DNA of 64,000 bases from Leptolyngbya sp. FACHB-321 (GCF_014695975.1 NZ_JACJPI010000081.1:248001-312000), one strand, 5' to 3'. Shown: positions 26,903 to 37,142, counted from the first letter of the stretch. Program-made: numbers and translations. Notes: generated from the letters alone by a model not told the origin.

Positions 26903-27490
26903 ATGGCGTATTACTGGTTTAAGGCGTTTCATCTTGTTGGCATTGTGTGTTGGTTTGCGGGGATGTTTTACCTGCCCCGTTTGTTTGTCTACCATGCTGA
27001 AGCAAACGAACAGCCAGAACCCGCTCGTAGCATTTTGAAAAGCCAGTATCAGATCATGGAGAAACGCCTCTACAGCGTTATCATGACACCCGCAATGCTG
27101 TTAACTGTGGCAATGGCGATCGGGCTAGTTACAACCGAACCCGATGTGCTTAAGCAGCCCTGGATGCACGCAAAGCTTGCCTGCGTGGTGCTGTTAATTG
27201 GCTATCACCACTACTGCAAGCGACTGATGAAGCAGTTAGCAGCAGATGAATGCAAGATGACCGGGCAACATTTCCGCTGGTTCAATGAATTTCCGACGGT
27301 GTTTTTTATCGTTGTCGTCATGCTGGCAGTGTTCAAAAACAATTTGCCCACTGACCTAACCGTATGGGGCATTGTAGCGATGGTAATCAGCTTTGCGATC
27401 GCCATTCAACTCTATGCGCGCAAGCGCCGCCTAGCTAAAGAGCGGGCAGCAGTAGAGTCGGATGGTTTATTGGGTAATGCTAGTTCTTAA
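26903..27490 (+). CDS. hemJ: Protoporphyrinogen IX oxidase HemJ
   Basis: A 195-residue membrane protein with about four to five membrane segments. It begins MAYYWFKAFHLVGIVCWFAG, with the conserved His10, and keeps FYLPRLFVYH and MEKRLYSVIMTP, the HemJ signatures. It oxidises protoporphyrinogen IX to protoporphyrin IX in haem and chlorophyll synthesis and binds haem itself. This is the usual cyanobacterial isozyme. A perfect hairpin terminator follows at 27557. Confidence 0.93.
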   Translation: MAYYWFKAFHLVGIVCWFAGMFYLPRLFVYHAEANEQPEPARSILKSQYQIMEKRLYSVIMTPAMLLTVAMAIGLVTTEPDVLKQPWMHAKLACVVLLIGYHHYCKRLMKQLAADECKMTGQHFRWFNEFPTVFFIVVVMLAVFKNNLPTDLTVWGIVAMVISFAIAIQLYARKRRLAKERAAVESDGLLGNASS

Positions 27491-27556
27491 TGCAGGTGCT
27501 TGATTACTGGTTGCGTTTGCACTTTGCAAGAAAAAGAAATTTCTAAAAGCAACAAA

Positions 27557-27582
27557 AAAAGGGGAGCGATCGCTCCCCTTTT
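27557..27582. terminator. Bidirectional terminator centred on a HIP1 octamer
   Basis: A perfect 26-bp palindrome: AAAAGGGGA on the left, GCGATCGC in the centre, TCCCCTTTT on the right. It lies between convergent hemJ and psaC and gives a GC stem with a T-run on either strand. HIP1 forms the top of the stem. Confidence 0.85.
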
Positions 27583-27626
27583 GACTTTGAACTTACATGG
27601 ATTAAACAAACGTAATAACGACGTTT

Positions 27627-28228
<602 letters not shown>

Positions 28229-29221
28229 TTACAACCCCTTACTCCCCAACTTCAGTAAGACACTGTTCCGCAGGGCATCGAATAGAAGGTAGGGGGGATC
28301 CGCATCTGGTTTGCGCTGAACGGCTCGTCTCACTCTCCATAAAGCCAAACTTAATGACCAGGAAAGATCGGCCAAGGCGGCGTATAGAAAACCGTGATTC
28401 TTCACGAAATAGCGTCGGCGAGAATCAAAGAGATACTGTGGCAATCGCTTAGGAGTGTCATCTCTGGTTGTTACCCCAGTACTGGCTCCTGCAATATGCA
28501 TAACGCTGCCTTCAGGGACATACCAGCAAGACCAACCTTTCCGTTTAGCCTGGAGGCAAAAATCTGTCTCTTCGTAATAGAGGAAATATCCTTCATCCAT
28601 CAAACCTGCCGACTCAAATACCTCCCGCCGGATCATCATACTTGCCCCAGGCAACCAATCTACCTGCTGTGGCTCGTTGGTCATTGTTTGGGACACAACC
28701 CACTTAGCTAAGAGCTTTGACACAATTCCTAAGCGCATACCACTCTCTAGCTCACTCAACAGAGAGGGAAAGCGAAAGGCTGTAGACCAGTTCGTCCCAT
28801 CTGGATTTTCAAGCTTGCTGCCGACAATGCCAACCTCTGGATGTTGCTCCATAAAGCTTGTGAGAGCCTTAAATACACCAGGACGCGCCTGCGTGTCTGA
28901 ATTGAGTAGTAGGTAATAGGAGGGTGGGTTAGGAGCCTGAAGTGTTGGGCGAATTGCCAGATTATTGCCATAGGCGAAACCACCATTATGGTCTGAGGGC
29001 AAGACTGAAGCCCATTTTCCCCAACCATTGGTTTCAATAGCTGCATCAATTAATTCTGCGGAGTGATCTCCAGAGGCATTATCCACCACAACAACAGAGG
29101 TGTCTGGACGCGATCGCACTTCACTTTCAAGCGAGCGCAAGCAGTCGATGGTTAGACGGGCGGTGCGGTAGTTAACGATGACAACCAGTAAAGAACCTGA
29201 ATTAGTGTTTGGATGGGTCAT
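28229..29221 (-). CDS. Family 2 glycosyltransferase
   Basis: A 330-residue GT-A-fold enzyme. VVIVNYRTARLTIDCLRSL opens it; VVVDNASGDHS and LLLNSDTQ give the nucleotide-sugar and Asp-x-Asp-type metal site, and YYEETDFCLQAKRKGW is typical of the rhamnosyltransferase-like GT2 group. It would add a sugar to a polysaccharide, lipid or natural product. It lies 86 bp downstream of the NRPS-like gene on the same strand, so it might decorate that product, but this is only positional. Confidence 0.9.
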   Translation of the reverse strand: MTHPNTNSGSLLVVIVNYRTARLTIDCLRSLESEVRSRPDTSVVVVDNASGDHSAELIDAAIETNGWGKWASVLPSDHNGGFAYGNNLAIRPTLQAPNPPSYYLLLNSDTQARPGVFKALTSFMEQHPEVGIVGSKLENPDGTNWSTAFRFPSLLSELESGMRLGIVSKLLAKWVVSQTMTNEPQQVDWLPGASMMIRREVFESAGLMDEGYFLYYEETDFCLQAKRKGWSCWYVPEGSVMHIAGASTGVTTRDDTPKRLPQYLFDSRRRYFVKNHGFLYAALADLSWSLSLALWRVRRAVQRKPDADPPYLLFDALRNSVLLKLGSKGL

Positions 29222-29307
29222 ATCTATAGAGTAGAAATTTAGTGGGTCATGACTGAACCGTTCACTCAGTTTTAGTTAACTGATCTGGGCTTGGCTGGGG
29301 AAAGGCT

Positions 29308-32300
29308 CTATGAAGCAAGGGTCTTTTCTGGCTGTTGTGCAATACTCGGCAACGGTTGAGTTTTGGCTATCTTTGCAAGTGCCGCATCAATGTAAGACTG
29401 CATGTTTTCAGCCATGACCTGGACATTAGGTTCTTGCAACATACTGGAATGACCACCGGGGCTATGGTAAACCTTCACCCCCTCAGTTGAACGATTGCCC
29501 CATCCCAACAGCGGATCACTGTACATATCTGCATAGGGGGTATCGTCAATGAGAGTGCCGTCAAAGCTACTGCTTTTCTGCGTCGCTAAGGTAAGAAACA
29601 CTTCTCCTTGATAGGGAGCCTGAGGAATATATTCTCTTTCAGCAAACTTTAAGACAATCCGAACGGAGAGGTTATGCAGGAAGGACGGGATGGGTAGATT
29701 CCGATCCAGACAATACCTGAACAGCTTGATCTTGGTTTGATTTTGAACCTTCTGAAGTTTTGATCGGACTTCATAGGTGATCACGTTGTAAATCTTCTGA
29801 CTAGCTTTGCCCAGAATACGGAGTAGCTGCTGCGGGTTCAGTGGTTGTCCTTGGTTTAAGGATTGCGAAAAGCTGCTTAAACGTTGATTGGCAATCAAAC
29901 CACTCCGCATCGTTGCTTCTACATCTGCCGTGTCAAGCAGCGCTACCATTGCAATGGTTTGACCCTGATTTTGCAGTTGTCGAGCCATTTCAAAGGCTAA
30001 GAAGCCACCGACGCATAAACCACCTAGTAGGTAGGGTCCTTCTGGTTGAACTGTGCGGATTTGTTCGATGTAGTAAGCTGCCATCTCTACAACGCGAGTG
30101 TGCAAAATGGGATGATGCTCTTGGCTGTAGGGTTGGATGCCATAAACGGGATGCTCTGGCTTCAAGCAGTACGCCAGATTGCGGTAGAGCAAGGTTTCGC
30201 CCTCGCCATCATGGATGAAGAACACTGGGGGTTTGCTTCCACCTTTTCTAAGTAAGACAACCGAGTTGGGTCTATCCAATTGCCCTGGTTGACTGAGTAA
30301 AGCCGCTAGTTGGGCGATCGTTGGCTCGGTCAGTAGGGTGCTCAGGGGGAGCGTTTGACCGAACACTGCCTCGATTTGAATCATCAGAGAGGCAGCTAGT
30401 AGGGAATGTCCTCCTACTTCAAAGAAATTGTCATGGATGCCGATCGGGCTGACGCCCAGCACCGTTTCCCAAATAGTTGTCAATTGCTGCTCCCACTCGT
30501 CTCGCGGAGCAACGAATGCTTTGTAACCTGCAATGTTTTCAGGCGTTGGCAGTGGTAAAGCACGCCGATCGACTTTTTGATTGATGTTGACTGGCATCGC
30601 ATCTAGCACTACAAAGGCAGATGGCACCATGTAATCTGGTAGTTTTTCTTGCAGTAGGCTGCGAATATTCTCGATCGGCGGTTTCTGAGCTTGATCAAGC
30701 ACTACGTAAGCGACCAAGCTCTTTTCACCCTGTTCCATTGCACGCGCGCCCAGTTCCCGTGCCATGACAACGCCTTCACGTACACCGGGCGCCTGACGCA
30801 GTGTTGCTTCGATCTCGCCTAGCTCAATCCGAATGCCGCGCAATTTGATCTGAAAATCAGCCCGCCCCAGCATTTCTAGATTGCCATCCATGTCAAACCG
30901 TCCAATATCTCCAGTGCGGTAAAAGCGGCAGCCATCGATCGTGACAAATTTTTCCTGCGTGAGCGCTTCCCGCTGCAAATATCCCTGCGTAACGCCAGCT
31001 CCACCAATATAAATTTCACCGGGAATACCGATCGGCACGAGATTTAGGTGCGAATCATAGAGGCGAACAGAAACATTTGTAAAGGGTTTGCCAACTCGAC
31101 TTTTTACCGGTTGATCATTGACTACCGGGTAGCTGCAACCCATACAGCTCACCTCACTACAGCCATAGATGACATAGACTTCTGCTGACTGAAAGATACG
31201 CTTCATCGTTTCAAGTAACGCGGTAGGCACCATGTCACCGCCTGTAGAAACGTGTTTGAGCTGCTGGAATGATTGAAGATCCAGGTTGTTGTCCTGGACG
31301 TAGGTCAGAAGCTTTTGCAACAAACTGGGTGATGTGTGAATGACAGTTGCCTGTTGCAGCGTTTGCACCATGCGCTGGAAATCTAAGATATGCTCTCGTT
31401 CCAAGATCACAAGCTTGCCACCTGCCACTAACGGTGACAGTAGCTCAAACATGGTGATGCTAAAGGTGAAGCGCGCGATCGCTGGCATAACATCGTGGCA
31501 GTCAAAACCAAAGCGCTCCTGTGCCGACAAAATGTACTGCACCAAGTTGCCGTGGCTTGTTATGACGCCCTTTGGCTTACCCGTTGTACCGGAGGTGTAA
31601 ACCAAATGAGACGTTTGCTCAAGGCGAACCTCAATTTCGGGGTTGTGCGTGGGGAATTGGTGTAGCAACGTCCATTCTTGGTCAAGGCAAAGAATGTGGT
31701 CTGTGATCGCTGGTAAGCGCGGCAAAAGATGGGACTGCGTTAGCAAGACCTTGGGTTGAGTCTCTTCCAGAATAGTGGTCAGACGCTCAATGGGATGGGT
31801 TGGATCAAGCGGTAGATAAACACCACCAGCTTTGAAAATACCCAGCAACGTTACTACAATTTCCAACGATGGTTCTACACAAACTGCCACTCGTACGTCA
31901 GCACTGACACCAGCTTGAACCAGGTAATGAGCGACCTGGTTAGCGCGTTGGTTTAGCTCTACGTAGGTAAGTTGCTGGTTATTGAATGTGAGCGCGATCG
32001 CCTCTGGTTGCTGAATAGCATGAGCCTCAATCAGTTGATGGATTAGAGTTTGAGGATACGAAATGGTGGCGCTTTGCCATTCCACCAACAGTTGTTGTAT
32101 TTCTACCTGGGTCAACAATGGCAGTTCCGCGATCGTGCAGTCCTGATCGTTGACGATGCTTTGGAGCAGCACTTGTAAATGACCCGATAACCGCTGAATG
32201 GTCTCTGCGTGAAAGAGGCTAGCGTTGTACTGCCAAACTCCTGTAACGCTTCCTTTTCGCTGGAGCAAGATTAGATGTAAATCAGGACCATCAGAGGCTA

Positions 32301-32931
32301 CGGATGCTTGCAATGGAAAGTCTGCCAGCCATTGTTCTTTACCGCCAATGCGTAAAAAATCTTCTATAAACGTAACAGCGACTGGTAATGAGGAGCGATC
32401 GTTGGATGGCTTCTCTAACTGAGCTGGAACCACTGGCAGTGCCATTGCTTGAACAGCACTCAGTGCGGTGGAGATTTGTTTAATTAAGGCATGAACCTTT
32501 AATTCGCTGTGAATCTGAGTGCAGGTTTCTGTTTTGCGAGTGCCACTGTTTGCATCGGTTGAAATGGTTAGCGCTAAGTCAATGGTTTCTTGCTGAGTGT
32601 AGCGATATAGCAGAGCGTTAAAAGCTGCTAACAAAAGCGATCGTTCATCAACACCGTCCTGCTGTGCTTGCGCCTGTAACGTCTCTACCAGGCAATCTGG
32701 CAGGGTGAGCGCACAATATTTGGGCTGGTAGATAGTAGCAGGCGTCTTCAGAAAATCACTTGGCAATGCAAAAGTAGATAGTTCTAAATTAGCCGTTGAC
32801 CCTAAGCCCGCGTTCTCTAGCAATGGGGTTTGTCGATTTGCTGTCGTTAAATCTGCTCTTTCTGCCGTTGCTTTAGCGCTGCTAGTTGCATCTTCAGTAG
32901 AGGAAAGCACGTCTTGATTAATGGCAACCAC
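29308..32931 (-). CDS. NRPS-like enzyme: partial C - A - T - TE
   Basis: A 1207-residue protein. Residues 1-60 are unstructured; 70-285 resemble only part of a condensation domain, without HHxxxDG. The A domain (about 290-790) has VYTSGTTGKPKG, RTGDIGRF and a C-terminal NQKVDRR with the catalytic Lys. Its A4 motif reads FSITMFELL, with Ser at the position of the Asp that binds the amino group, so the substrate is probably a keto, hydroxy or aryl acid. The carrier domain has GGHSLLA (Ser about 842). The thioesterase has GGLCVGG, with Cys for the usual Ser nucleophile (about 972). GTG start. Divergent hppD and tyrA suggest a 4-hydroxyphenylpyruvate-derived substrate. Confidence 0.9.
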   Translation of the reverse strand: MVAINQDVLSSTEDATSSAKATAERADLTTANRQTPLLENAGLGSTANLELSTFALPSDFLKTPATIYQPKYCALTLPDCLVETLQAQAQQDGVDERSLLLAAFNALLYRYTQQETIDLALTISTDANSGTRKTETCTQIHSELKVHALIKQISTALSAVQAMALPVVPAQLEKPSNDRSSLPVAVTFIEDFLRIGGKEQWLADFPLQASVASDGPDLHLILLQRKGSVTGVWQYNASLFHAETIQRLSGHLQVLLQSIVNDQDCTIAELPLLTQVEIQQLLVEWQSATISYPQTLIHQLIEAHAIQQPEAIALTFNNQQLTYVELNQRANQVAHYLVQAGVSADVRVAVCVEPSLEIVVTLLGIFKAGGVYLPLDPTHPIERLTTILEETQPKVLLTQSHLLPRLPAITDHILCLDQEWTLLHQFPTHNPEIEVRLEQTSHLVYTSGTTGKPKGVITSHGNLVQYILSAQERFGFDCHDVMPAIARFTFSITMFELLSPLVAGGKLVILEREHILDFQRMVQTLQQATVIHTSPSLLQKLLTYVQDNNLDLQSFQQLKHVSTGGDMVPTALLETMKRIFQSAEVYVIYGCSEVSCMGCSYPVVNDQPVKSRVGKPFTNVSVRLYDSHLNLVPIGIPGEIYIGGAGVTQGYLQREALTQEKFVTIDGCRFYRTGDIGRFDMDGNLEMLGRADFQIKLRGIRIELGEIEATLRQAPGVREGVVMARELGARAMEQGEKSLVAYVVLDQAQKPPIENIRSLLQEKLPDYMVPSAFVVLDAMPVNINQKVDRRALPLPTPENIAGYKAFVAPRDEWEQQLTTIWETVLGVSPIGIHDNFFEVGGHSLLAASLMIQIEAVFGQTLPLSTLLTEPTIAQLAALLSQPGQLDRPNSVVLLRKGGSKPPVFFIHDGEGETLLYRNLAYCLKPEHPVYGIQPYSQEHHPILHTRVVEMAAYYIEQIRTVQPEGPYLLGGLCVGGFLAFEMARQLQNQGQTIAMVALLDTADVEATMRSGLIANQRLSSFSQSLNQGQPLNPQQLLRILGKASQKIYNVITYEVRSKLQKVQNQTKIKLFRYCLDRNLPIPSFLHNLSVRIVLKFAEREYIPQAPYQGEVFLTLATQKSSSFDGTLIDDTPYADMYSDPLLGWGNRSTEGVKVYHSPGGHSSMLQEPNVQVMAENMQSYIDAALAKIAKTQPLPSIAQQPEKTLAS

Positions 32932-33744
32932 GGTAGAACTCCTACGTTTAGAGAGCAGATTGATTTAAGTTTGCTGTCATGAGTAACTTGCCTGCATAGT
33001 CAAGAGCAACAGCAAGTTACCAACGATTGTGAAAAGAGAAAGCAGTTGGTGTTGCTAGATAGAGCCAGCGCTCAAAATGCTTAAGAGTTCATACGGCTTT
33101 TATCTATACAGGTTCAAAGCTGAAGAAATCTGTAGCCGTTTGAATCTCTAAGTTAGGTAATCAAATGAATTTGATCGCCGCCAGAAAGAGCAGTTAGCAG
33201 TTAACGTTTTGCAGTGACTAACGTTCTGTATTGACACTTGCTTAACTAAAAAACTGCCGTTACTTGCTCCTCTGAATCGATCGCCTTGAGGAACACCAAG
33301 CCCAATTCATCTGGAAGCTAACACGGCTTTATCTGCTGTAACTAGCGTCTGTTCAAAAAGTTCACTGGGAAAACACATACTACTGATGTCATGCCAGGAC
33401 TTACGGCATAGAAAACAATGGCGATGCCTGGTTTCGCAATGTTTTCACGGGCTTGCCAGTAAAAATAAGGAGAAAGATGGATTTAAACTTTCTGTGAATT
33501 CTCGGAGAAAGACGTCCTAAATTAAGGAAATCTCGTCCTACACCTGTAGCTGGGTGAGCCTCTAAGGGCTTCCAGCACTGACCAGATGAATCTTCACAAA
33601 CTCCTGCTTTTTGATGAAGACTAAGTGGTTCTACTTGTTTTTCTTTCCCTGCCTTAAATAGAGTGAGCTAAATCTAGCTAAGAACTCGTTGCGTGCCTTA
33701 AGGCTTGGTTTATTCGTTCCATTATTAGTACTAGAGGCAATAGG
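32932..33744. other. Large divergent promoter region, NRPS-like gene to hppD
   Basis: About 813 bp without a credible gene. It contains an inverted repeat GTAACTTGC (32983-32991) / GCAAGTTAC (33012-33020), with a similar GTTACTTGC near 33259, and a strong ribosome-binding AAGGAGA (about 33468) followed by a six-codon frame MDLNFL at 33477. The repeat is a candidate operator. Confidence 0.5.
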
Positions 33745-34830
33745 ATGAGTGATATCTATTCAATCAAAGGTGTTGACCATCTGGAGTTTTATGTTGGTAA
33801 TGCCAAGCAAGCGGCGATCGTTTACGCTCAGTGCTTTGGCTTTACAACAACTGCCTACCGAGGGTTAGAAACGGGCGATCGCAAAGTAACCTCTTATGTC
33901 TTAGAGCAGGGAGAGATTCGCTTTGTTTTGAGTTCAGCATTAAGCCCAGAGTATCCCATAGCGCAAAGCGTTTTGAAGCATGGAGACACCATCGCTATCA
34001 TTGCTTTGCAAGTTTCAGATGTCGCTACTGCCTATCAGCAAGCAATTGCTTGTGGTGCGATCGGTGCGATTCCACCAACAGATCATGAAGATGAGCATGG
34101 TGTTTTACGCTATGCCGCTATTCGTTCGTTTGGTGATGTGCTAGTTAAATTTGTTGATCGCAGCAATTACGGCGATAACTTTGCACCTGGCTTTGCTGCA
34201 CGCGCCAATACACCTAGCAATGCCGCTGGGTTAAAACGCATTGATCATATTGTTGGAAATGTTGAATACGGCGCAATGGATCAATGGGTCAACTTTTTTG
34301 TGAAGACAATGGGCTTCGATGTGCGAATGCATTTTGATGATCAGGCGATCTCTACTGAATATTCAGCCTTGATGTCAAAAGTGCTAGAAAACGGTAGCAA
34401 AACTATTATTAATATCAATGAGCCAGCACCTGGTCGGCGTAAATCGCAGATTCAAGAATATTTAGATTTCCATTATGGGCCGGGAATTCAGCATCTTGGT
34501 TTGGCAACCGATGATATTGTCCAAACTGTCATTTATTTAAAACAGGCTGGCGTTGAATTTCTGCCGATTCCCAAAACGTATTATGACGGGTTAGAAGCTT
34601 GGGTGAAGGAGCTTGAAATTCCCGTTGAGCAGTTAGCAGCGTTAGGGATTCTCGTTGACCGCGATGAAGACGGTTATCTCCTGCAACTGTTTACAAAGCC
34701 AATGGGCGATCGACCCACCCTATTTTTTGAAGTTATTGAGCGTCACGGCTCACGAGGCTTTGGAGCCGGAAACTTTAAATCTCTGTTTGTGGCACTAGAG
34801 CGCGAACAAGCACTCCGAGGCAATCTCTAA
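33745..34830 (+). CDS. hppD: 4-hydroxyphenylpyruvate dioxygenase
   Basis: A 361-residue vicinal-oxygen-chelate enzyme with two glyoxalase-like halves. The iron ligands are in RIDHIVGNV (His about 168), GIQHLGLATDD (His about 249) and LFFEVIERHG (Glu about 329). The C-terminal GFGAGNFKSLFVALEREQ carries the Phe residues of true HPPD rather than 4-hydroxymandelate synthase. It converts 4-hydroxyphenylpyruvate to homogentisate, the tocopherol precursor. A T-protein-like tyrA follows 75 bp on, which would supply its substrate. Whether it serves tocopherol or the NRPS-like pathway is open. Confidence 0.93.
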   Translation: MSDIYSIKGVDHLEFYVGNAKQAAIVYAQCFGFTTTAYRGLETGDRKVTSYVLEQGEIRFVLSSALSPEYPIAQSVLKHGDTIAIIALQVSDVATAYQQAIACGAIGAIPPTDHEDEHGVLRYAAIRSFGDVLVKFVDRSNYGDNFAPGFAARANTPSNAAGLKRIDHIVGNVEYGAMDQWVNFFVKTMGFDVRMHFDDQAISTEYSALMSKVLENGSKTIININEPAPGRRKSQIQEYLDFHYGPGIQHLGLATDDIVQTVIYLKQAGVEFLPIPKTYYDGLEAWVKELEIPVEQLAALGILVDRDEDGYLLQLFTKPMGDRPTLFFEVIERHGSRGFGAGNFKSLFVALEREQALRGNL

Positions 34831-34905
34831 CGCAACAACGCTTGAACCTAAGAGCATTCATTGCTGGTGCCTTCAGGAACGATCCCCTTTTTATTGGTAG
34901 TCATC

Positions 34906-36054
34906 ATGCCCACACCTGAAAAACTTCAACAGCTTGACCAGACATTAATTACACTGCTAGGCGAACGGCTCGCTCTCTTAGCAGCGCTAGAAACGCCCTC
35001 TATGCAAGAGCAACTCACCCGCTACCAAGCTCAACTGGCAGTGGCTGGTATTCCAGAGCATCTCTGGAGCAGCGTCATCACTGGCTGCATGGCAACGTTA
35101 GCCAAAAAAACGTCACTTAGCGCGATCGTTGAACCACGTAAGATTACGATCGTGGGTGGTCATGGCTTAATGGGACGCTTTTTTGTCGATCGCCTGTCTA
35201 ATGCCGGGCATGATGTGAGAGTGCTGGAATATGACGGCTGGGGGCAGGCTGAAACTTTACTGGGCACTGCCGATCTGGTGTTGCTGTGTGTGCCGCTGAA
35301 AGCAACTCTCGCTGTGATTCGGAAGGTTGCTCCTTACCTTTCCCCCACTACTACGCTGGCAGACATCGCCAGTACCAAAAGTGCGGCGGTGCAAACGATG
35401 CTGGACAGTCATCCGGGACCTGTTGTTGGTCTTCATCCCATGTTTGGTCCAGGCGGAAAATCCTTTTTGGGGCAAAAAGTAGTTGTCTGCCCAGGGCGCA
35501 AGCCTGCCGCCTACCAGTGGTTGCTGCATTTGATTGAGGCAGATGGTGGCAACCTAATTCACTCTACGCCAGAAGAACACGATCGCATGATGGTAGCAGT
35601 GCAGGCAATTCGCTTCTTTTCTAATTTCACACTGGGAACGTTTCTAGCAGAAGAAGGCATTGACATTGAGCGTAGCCTGACATTCGCCAGCCCGCTTTAC
35701 CGCCTCGAAATTAATACAGTGAGCCGCCTCCTGGCACAAGACGCAGCACTCTATATCGACATTCTATTGGCATCAGAGGAGCGTTGCGAAGCCATAGAGC
35801 GGTTAGTAAATGTGTACGATCGACTTTCTAAACTGTTGGCTCAGGGCGATCGCGCCGCTTTAATTGCTGAGTTTGAAGCTGCTCGTGAGGCATTCTCCGG
35901 TCAAGCAACGCGGGCGCTAGAGGAGAGCAACCACGTTATCAATCATCTCAGCACCTTTTTAGCGGCAAACGAAAGCAAGGCTAATGTCGTTGAGCCAAGC
36001 GTTACATCGGAGCCGAGCGTTACACCAGCCTACGTACAAGTACGCGCGGCATGA
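34906..36054 (+). CDS. tyrA: Prephenate dehydrogenase with N-terminal chorismate-mutase-like segment (T-protein type)
   Basis: A 382-residue protein. Residues 1-65 resemble the first helix of AroQ chorismate mutase (LQQLDQTLITLLGERLALL), but the usual catalytic Arg and Lys are not evident, so mutase activity is doubtful. The dehydrogenase starts ITIVGGHGLMGRFF and keeps GLHPMFGPGG, closely like the E. coli T-protein, and ends in the helical dimer domain. It would make 4-hydroxyphenylpyruvate. Cyanobacteria generally use a shorter arogenate dehydrogenase, so this is probably a second, pathway-specific enzyme. ATG 34906 is preferred to TTG 34861. Confidence 0.88.
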   Translation: MPTPEKLQQLDQTLITLLGERLALLAALETPSMQEQLTRYQAQLAVAGIPEHLWSSVITGCMATLAKKTSLSAIVEPRKITIVGGHGLMGRFFVDRLSNAGHDVRVLEYDGWGQAETLLGTADLVLLCVPLKATLAVIRKVAPYLSPTTTLADIASTKSAAVQTMLDSHPGPVVGLHPMFGPGGKSFLGQKVVVCPGRKPAAYQWLLHLIEADGGNLIHSTPEEHDRMMVAVQAIRFFSNFTLGTFLAEEGIDIERSLTFASPLYRLEINTVSRLLAQDAALYIDILLASEERCEAIERLVNVYDRLSKLLAQGDRAALIAEFEAAREAFSGQATRALEESNHVINHLSTFLAANESKANVVEPSVTSEPSVTPAYVQVRAA

Positions 36055-36127
36055 GCTTTCCCACTCCGCGATCGTCATTAGCTCTTTGATTCATCTTTGA
36101 TTCAAACGAGGACAACCCTGATCCTGT

Positions 36128-36760
36128 TTAAGGATTAAGCGTTTCGATTAATCGACGGAGGTTAGACCGCGCTTGCTGCTCATACTGATGATGAAAAAAG
36201 TCTGTCTGAAACAGGCGCGATCGATCAAGAAACTGCTCTAGAATATCGGCTCGCTTTGCCCGATATAGTGCCTCTGGCACCCAATTGTACTCATAGCGAA
36301 TGTTGTCTTCGTAGCGATCGAACTCAGCGATTGGACTACCCAGAATGGCTAGATCAATGTCGACTAACAGCACTGCATCCTCGTCCTTCGGTGTCGTGTC
36401 GTGCTTTGTTGCCAAAATAAGCTGACTCACTGCTTCTACTAACGACTGGGATACCTGTCCACACTGCAACCATTGCACTGCCAGCGCCGCACTACGCTCC
36501 TCGTTATCAGAGGCACGCGGATCGTAAATGACATCATGAAAGTAGAGTGCCAGTTCTATAGCATTGGGTTGATGAGCCAGCGATCGCACGGCTTCCCATT
36601 TTGCAAAGCAGTCCTCAAGATGTGCCAGCGTATGGTACGCCCGATGCGGTTCGCAATAGGCAGCTACAATCTGCTCAAAGAGTGGTTCAGGTATAGATCT
36701 TGCTCCTACTTCCTGCCACAGCTGGCACCAACGCGGCAATATGTCTAATTGCTGTATCAA
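36128..36760 (-). CDS. HD-domain predicted metal-dependent phosphohydrolase
   Basis: A 210-residue helical protein. YHTLAHLEDCF, ALYFHDVIYDP (the HD pair) and HDTTPKDEDAVLLVDIDLAILG show the His and Asp ligands of an HD-superfamily hydrolase of the uncharacterised COG4339 type. Natural substrates are unknown; related proteins act on nucleotides. The start is TTG 36760, as no ATG lies upstream in frame. It is convergent with tyrA, 73 bp away. Confidence 0.85.
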   Translation of the reverse strand: MIQQLDILPRWCQLWQEVGARSIPEPLFEQIVAAYCEPHRAYHTLAHLEDCFAKWEAVRSLAHQPNAIELALYFHDVIYDPRASDNEERSAALAVQWLQCGQVSQSLVEAVSQLILATKHDTTPKDEDAVLLVDIDLAILGSPIAEFDRYEDNIRYEYNWVPEALYRAKRADILEQFLDRSRLFQTDFFHHQYEQQARSNLRRLIETLNP

Positions 36761-37142
36761 AGCTGTCTGCGCTCCCGAGAAAGAGTCCTCTTAACTCTAG
36801 GCATGGCAAGATTCTAGCCAAGGGCTGTACGTCAGCAGCACAATGAGATCACTAGCATAATCGTGGCTATGGGGTGAAGATAAAATTTCTTGCGTATGGA
36901 CAAAGCCCTCCAAACTTTCTTTCTCCTAAACTTAAGCACTGTTGAACGAGATGGTAAGCAGCACAGTGCTAACGTTATTTAATCTCGCTCTTTCAGCATA
37001 GTAAAATGATAGAAATTGTTGTCTAGAATACAACCTCTGAGGGAGGACTCAGCCTTACGCATTCCGTACTATCAGAGCATGAATAGGAAATACGCTGTAC
37101 GTCCTATCCAAACTTCATAACTTTTAGAAACGGAGTACGAAC
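36761..37142. other. Intergenic region upstream of the CsbD-like gene
   Basis: About 380 bp, AT-rich toward the 3' end, containing by position the promoter of the CsbD-like gene. I see no small frame with a ribosome binding site and no RNA motif. Confidence 0.45.

Noticed and set aside
33405-33500. Possible riboswitch or leader RNA before hppD
   Set aside because: No known aptamer consensus recognised; only a ribosome binding site and a six-codon frame.
33745-34830. 4-hydroxymandelate synthase instead of HPPD
   Set aside because: The C-terminal Phe pattern (GAGNFKSLF) is that of HPPD, not of mandelate synthases.
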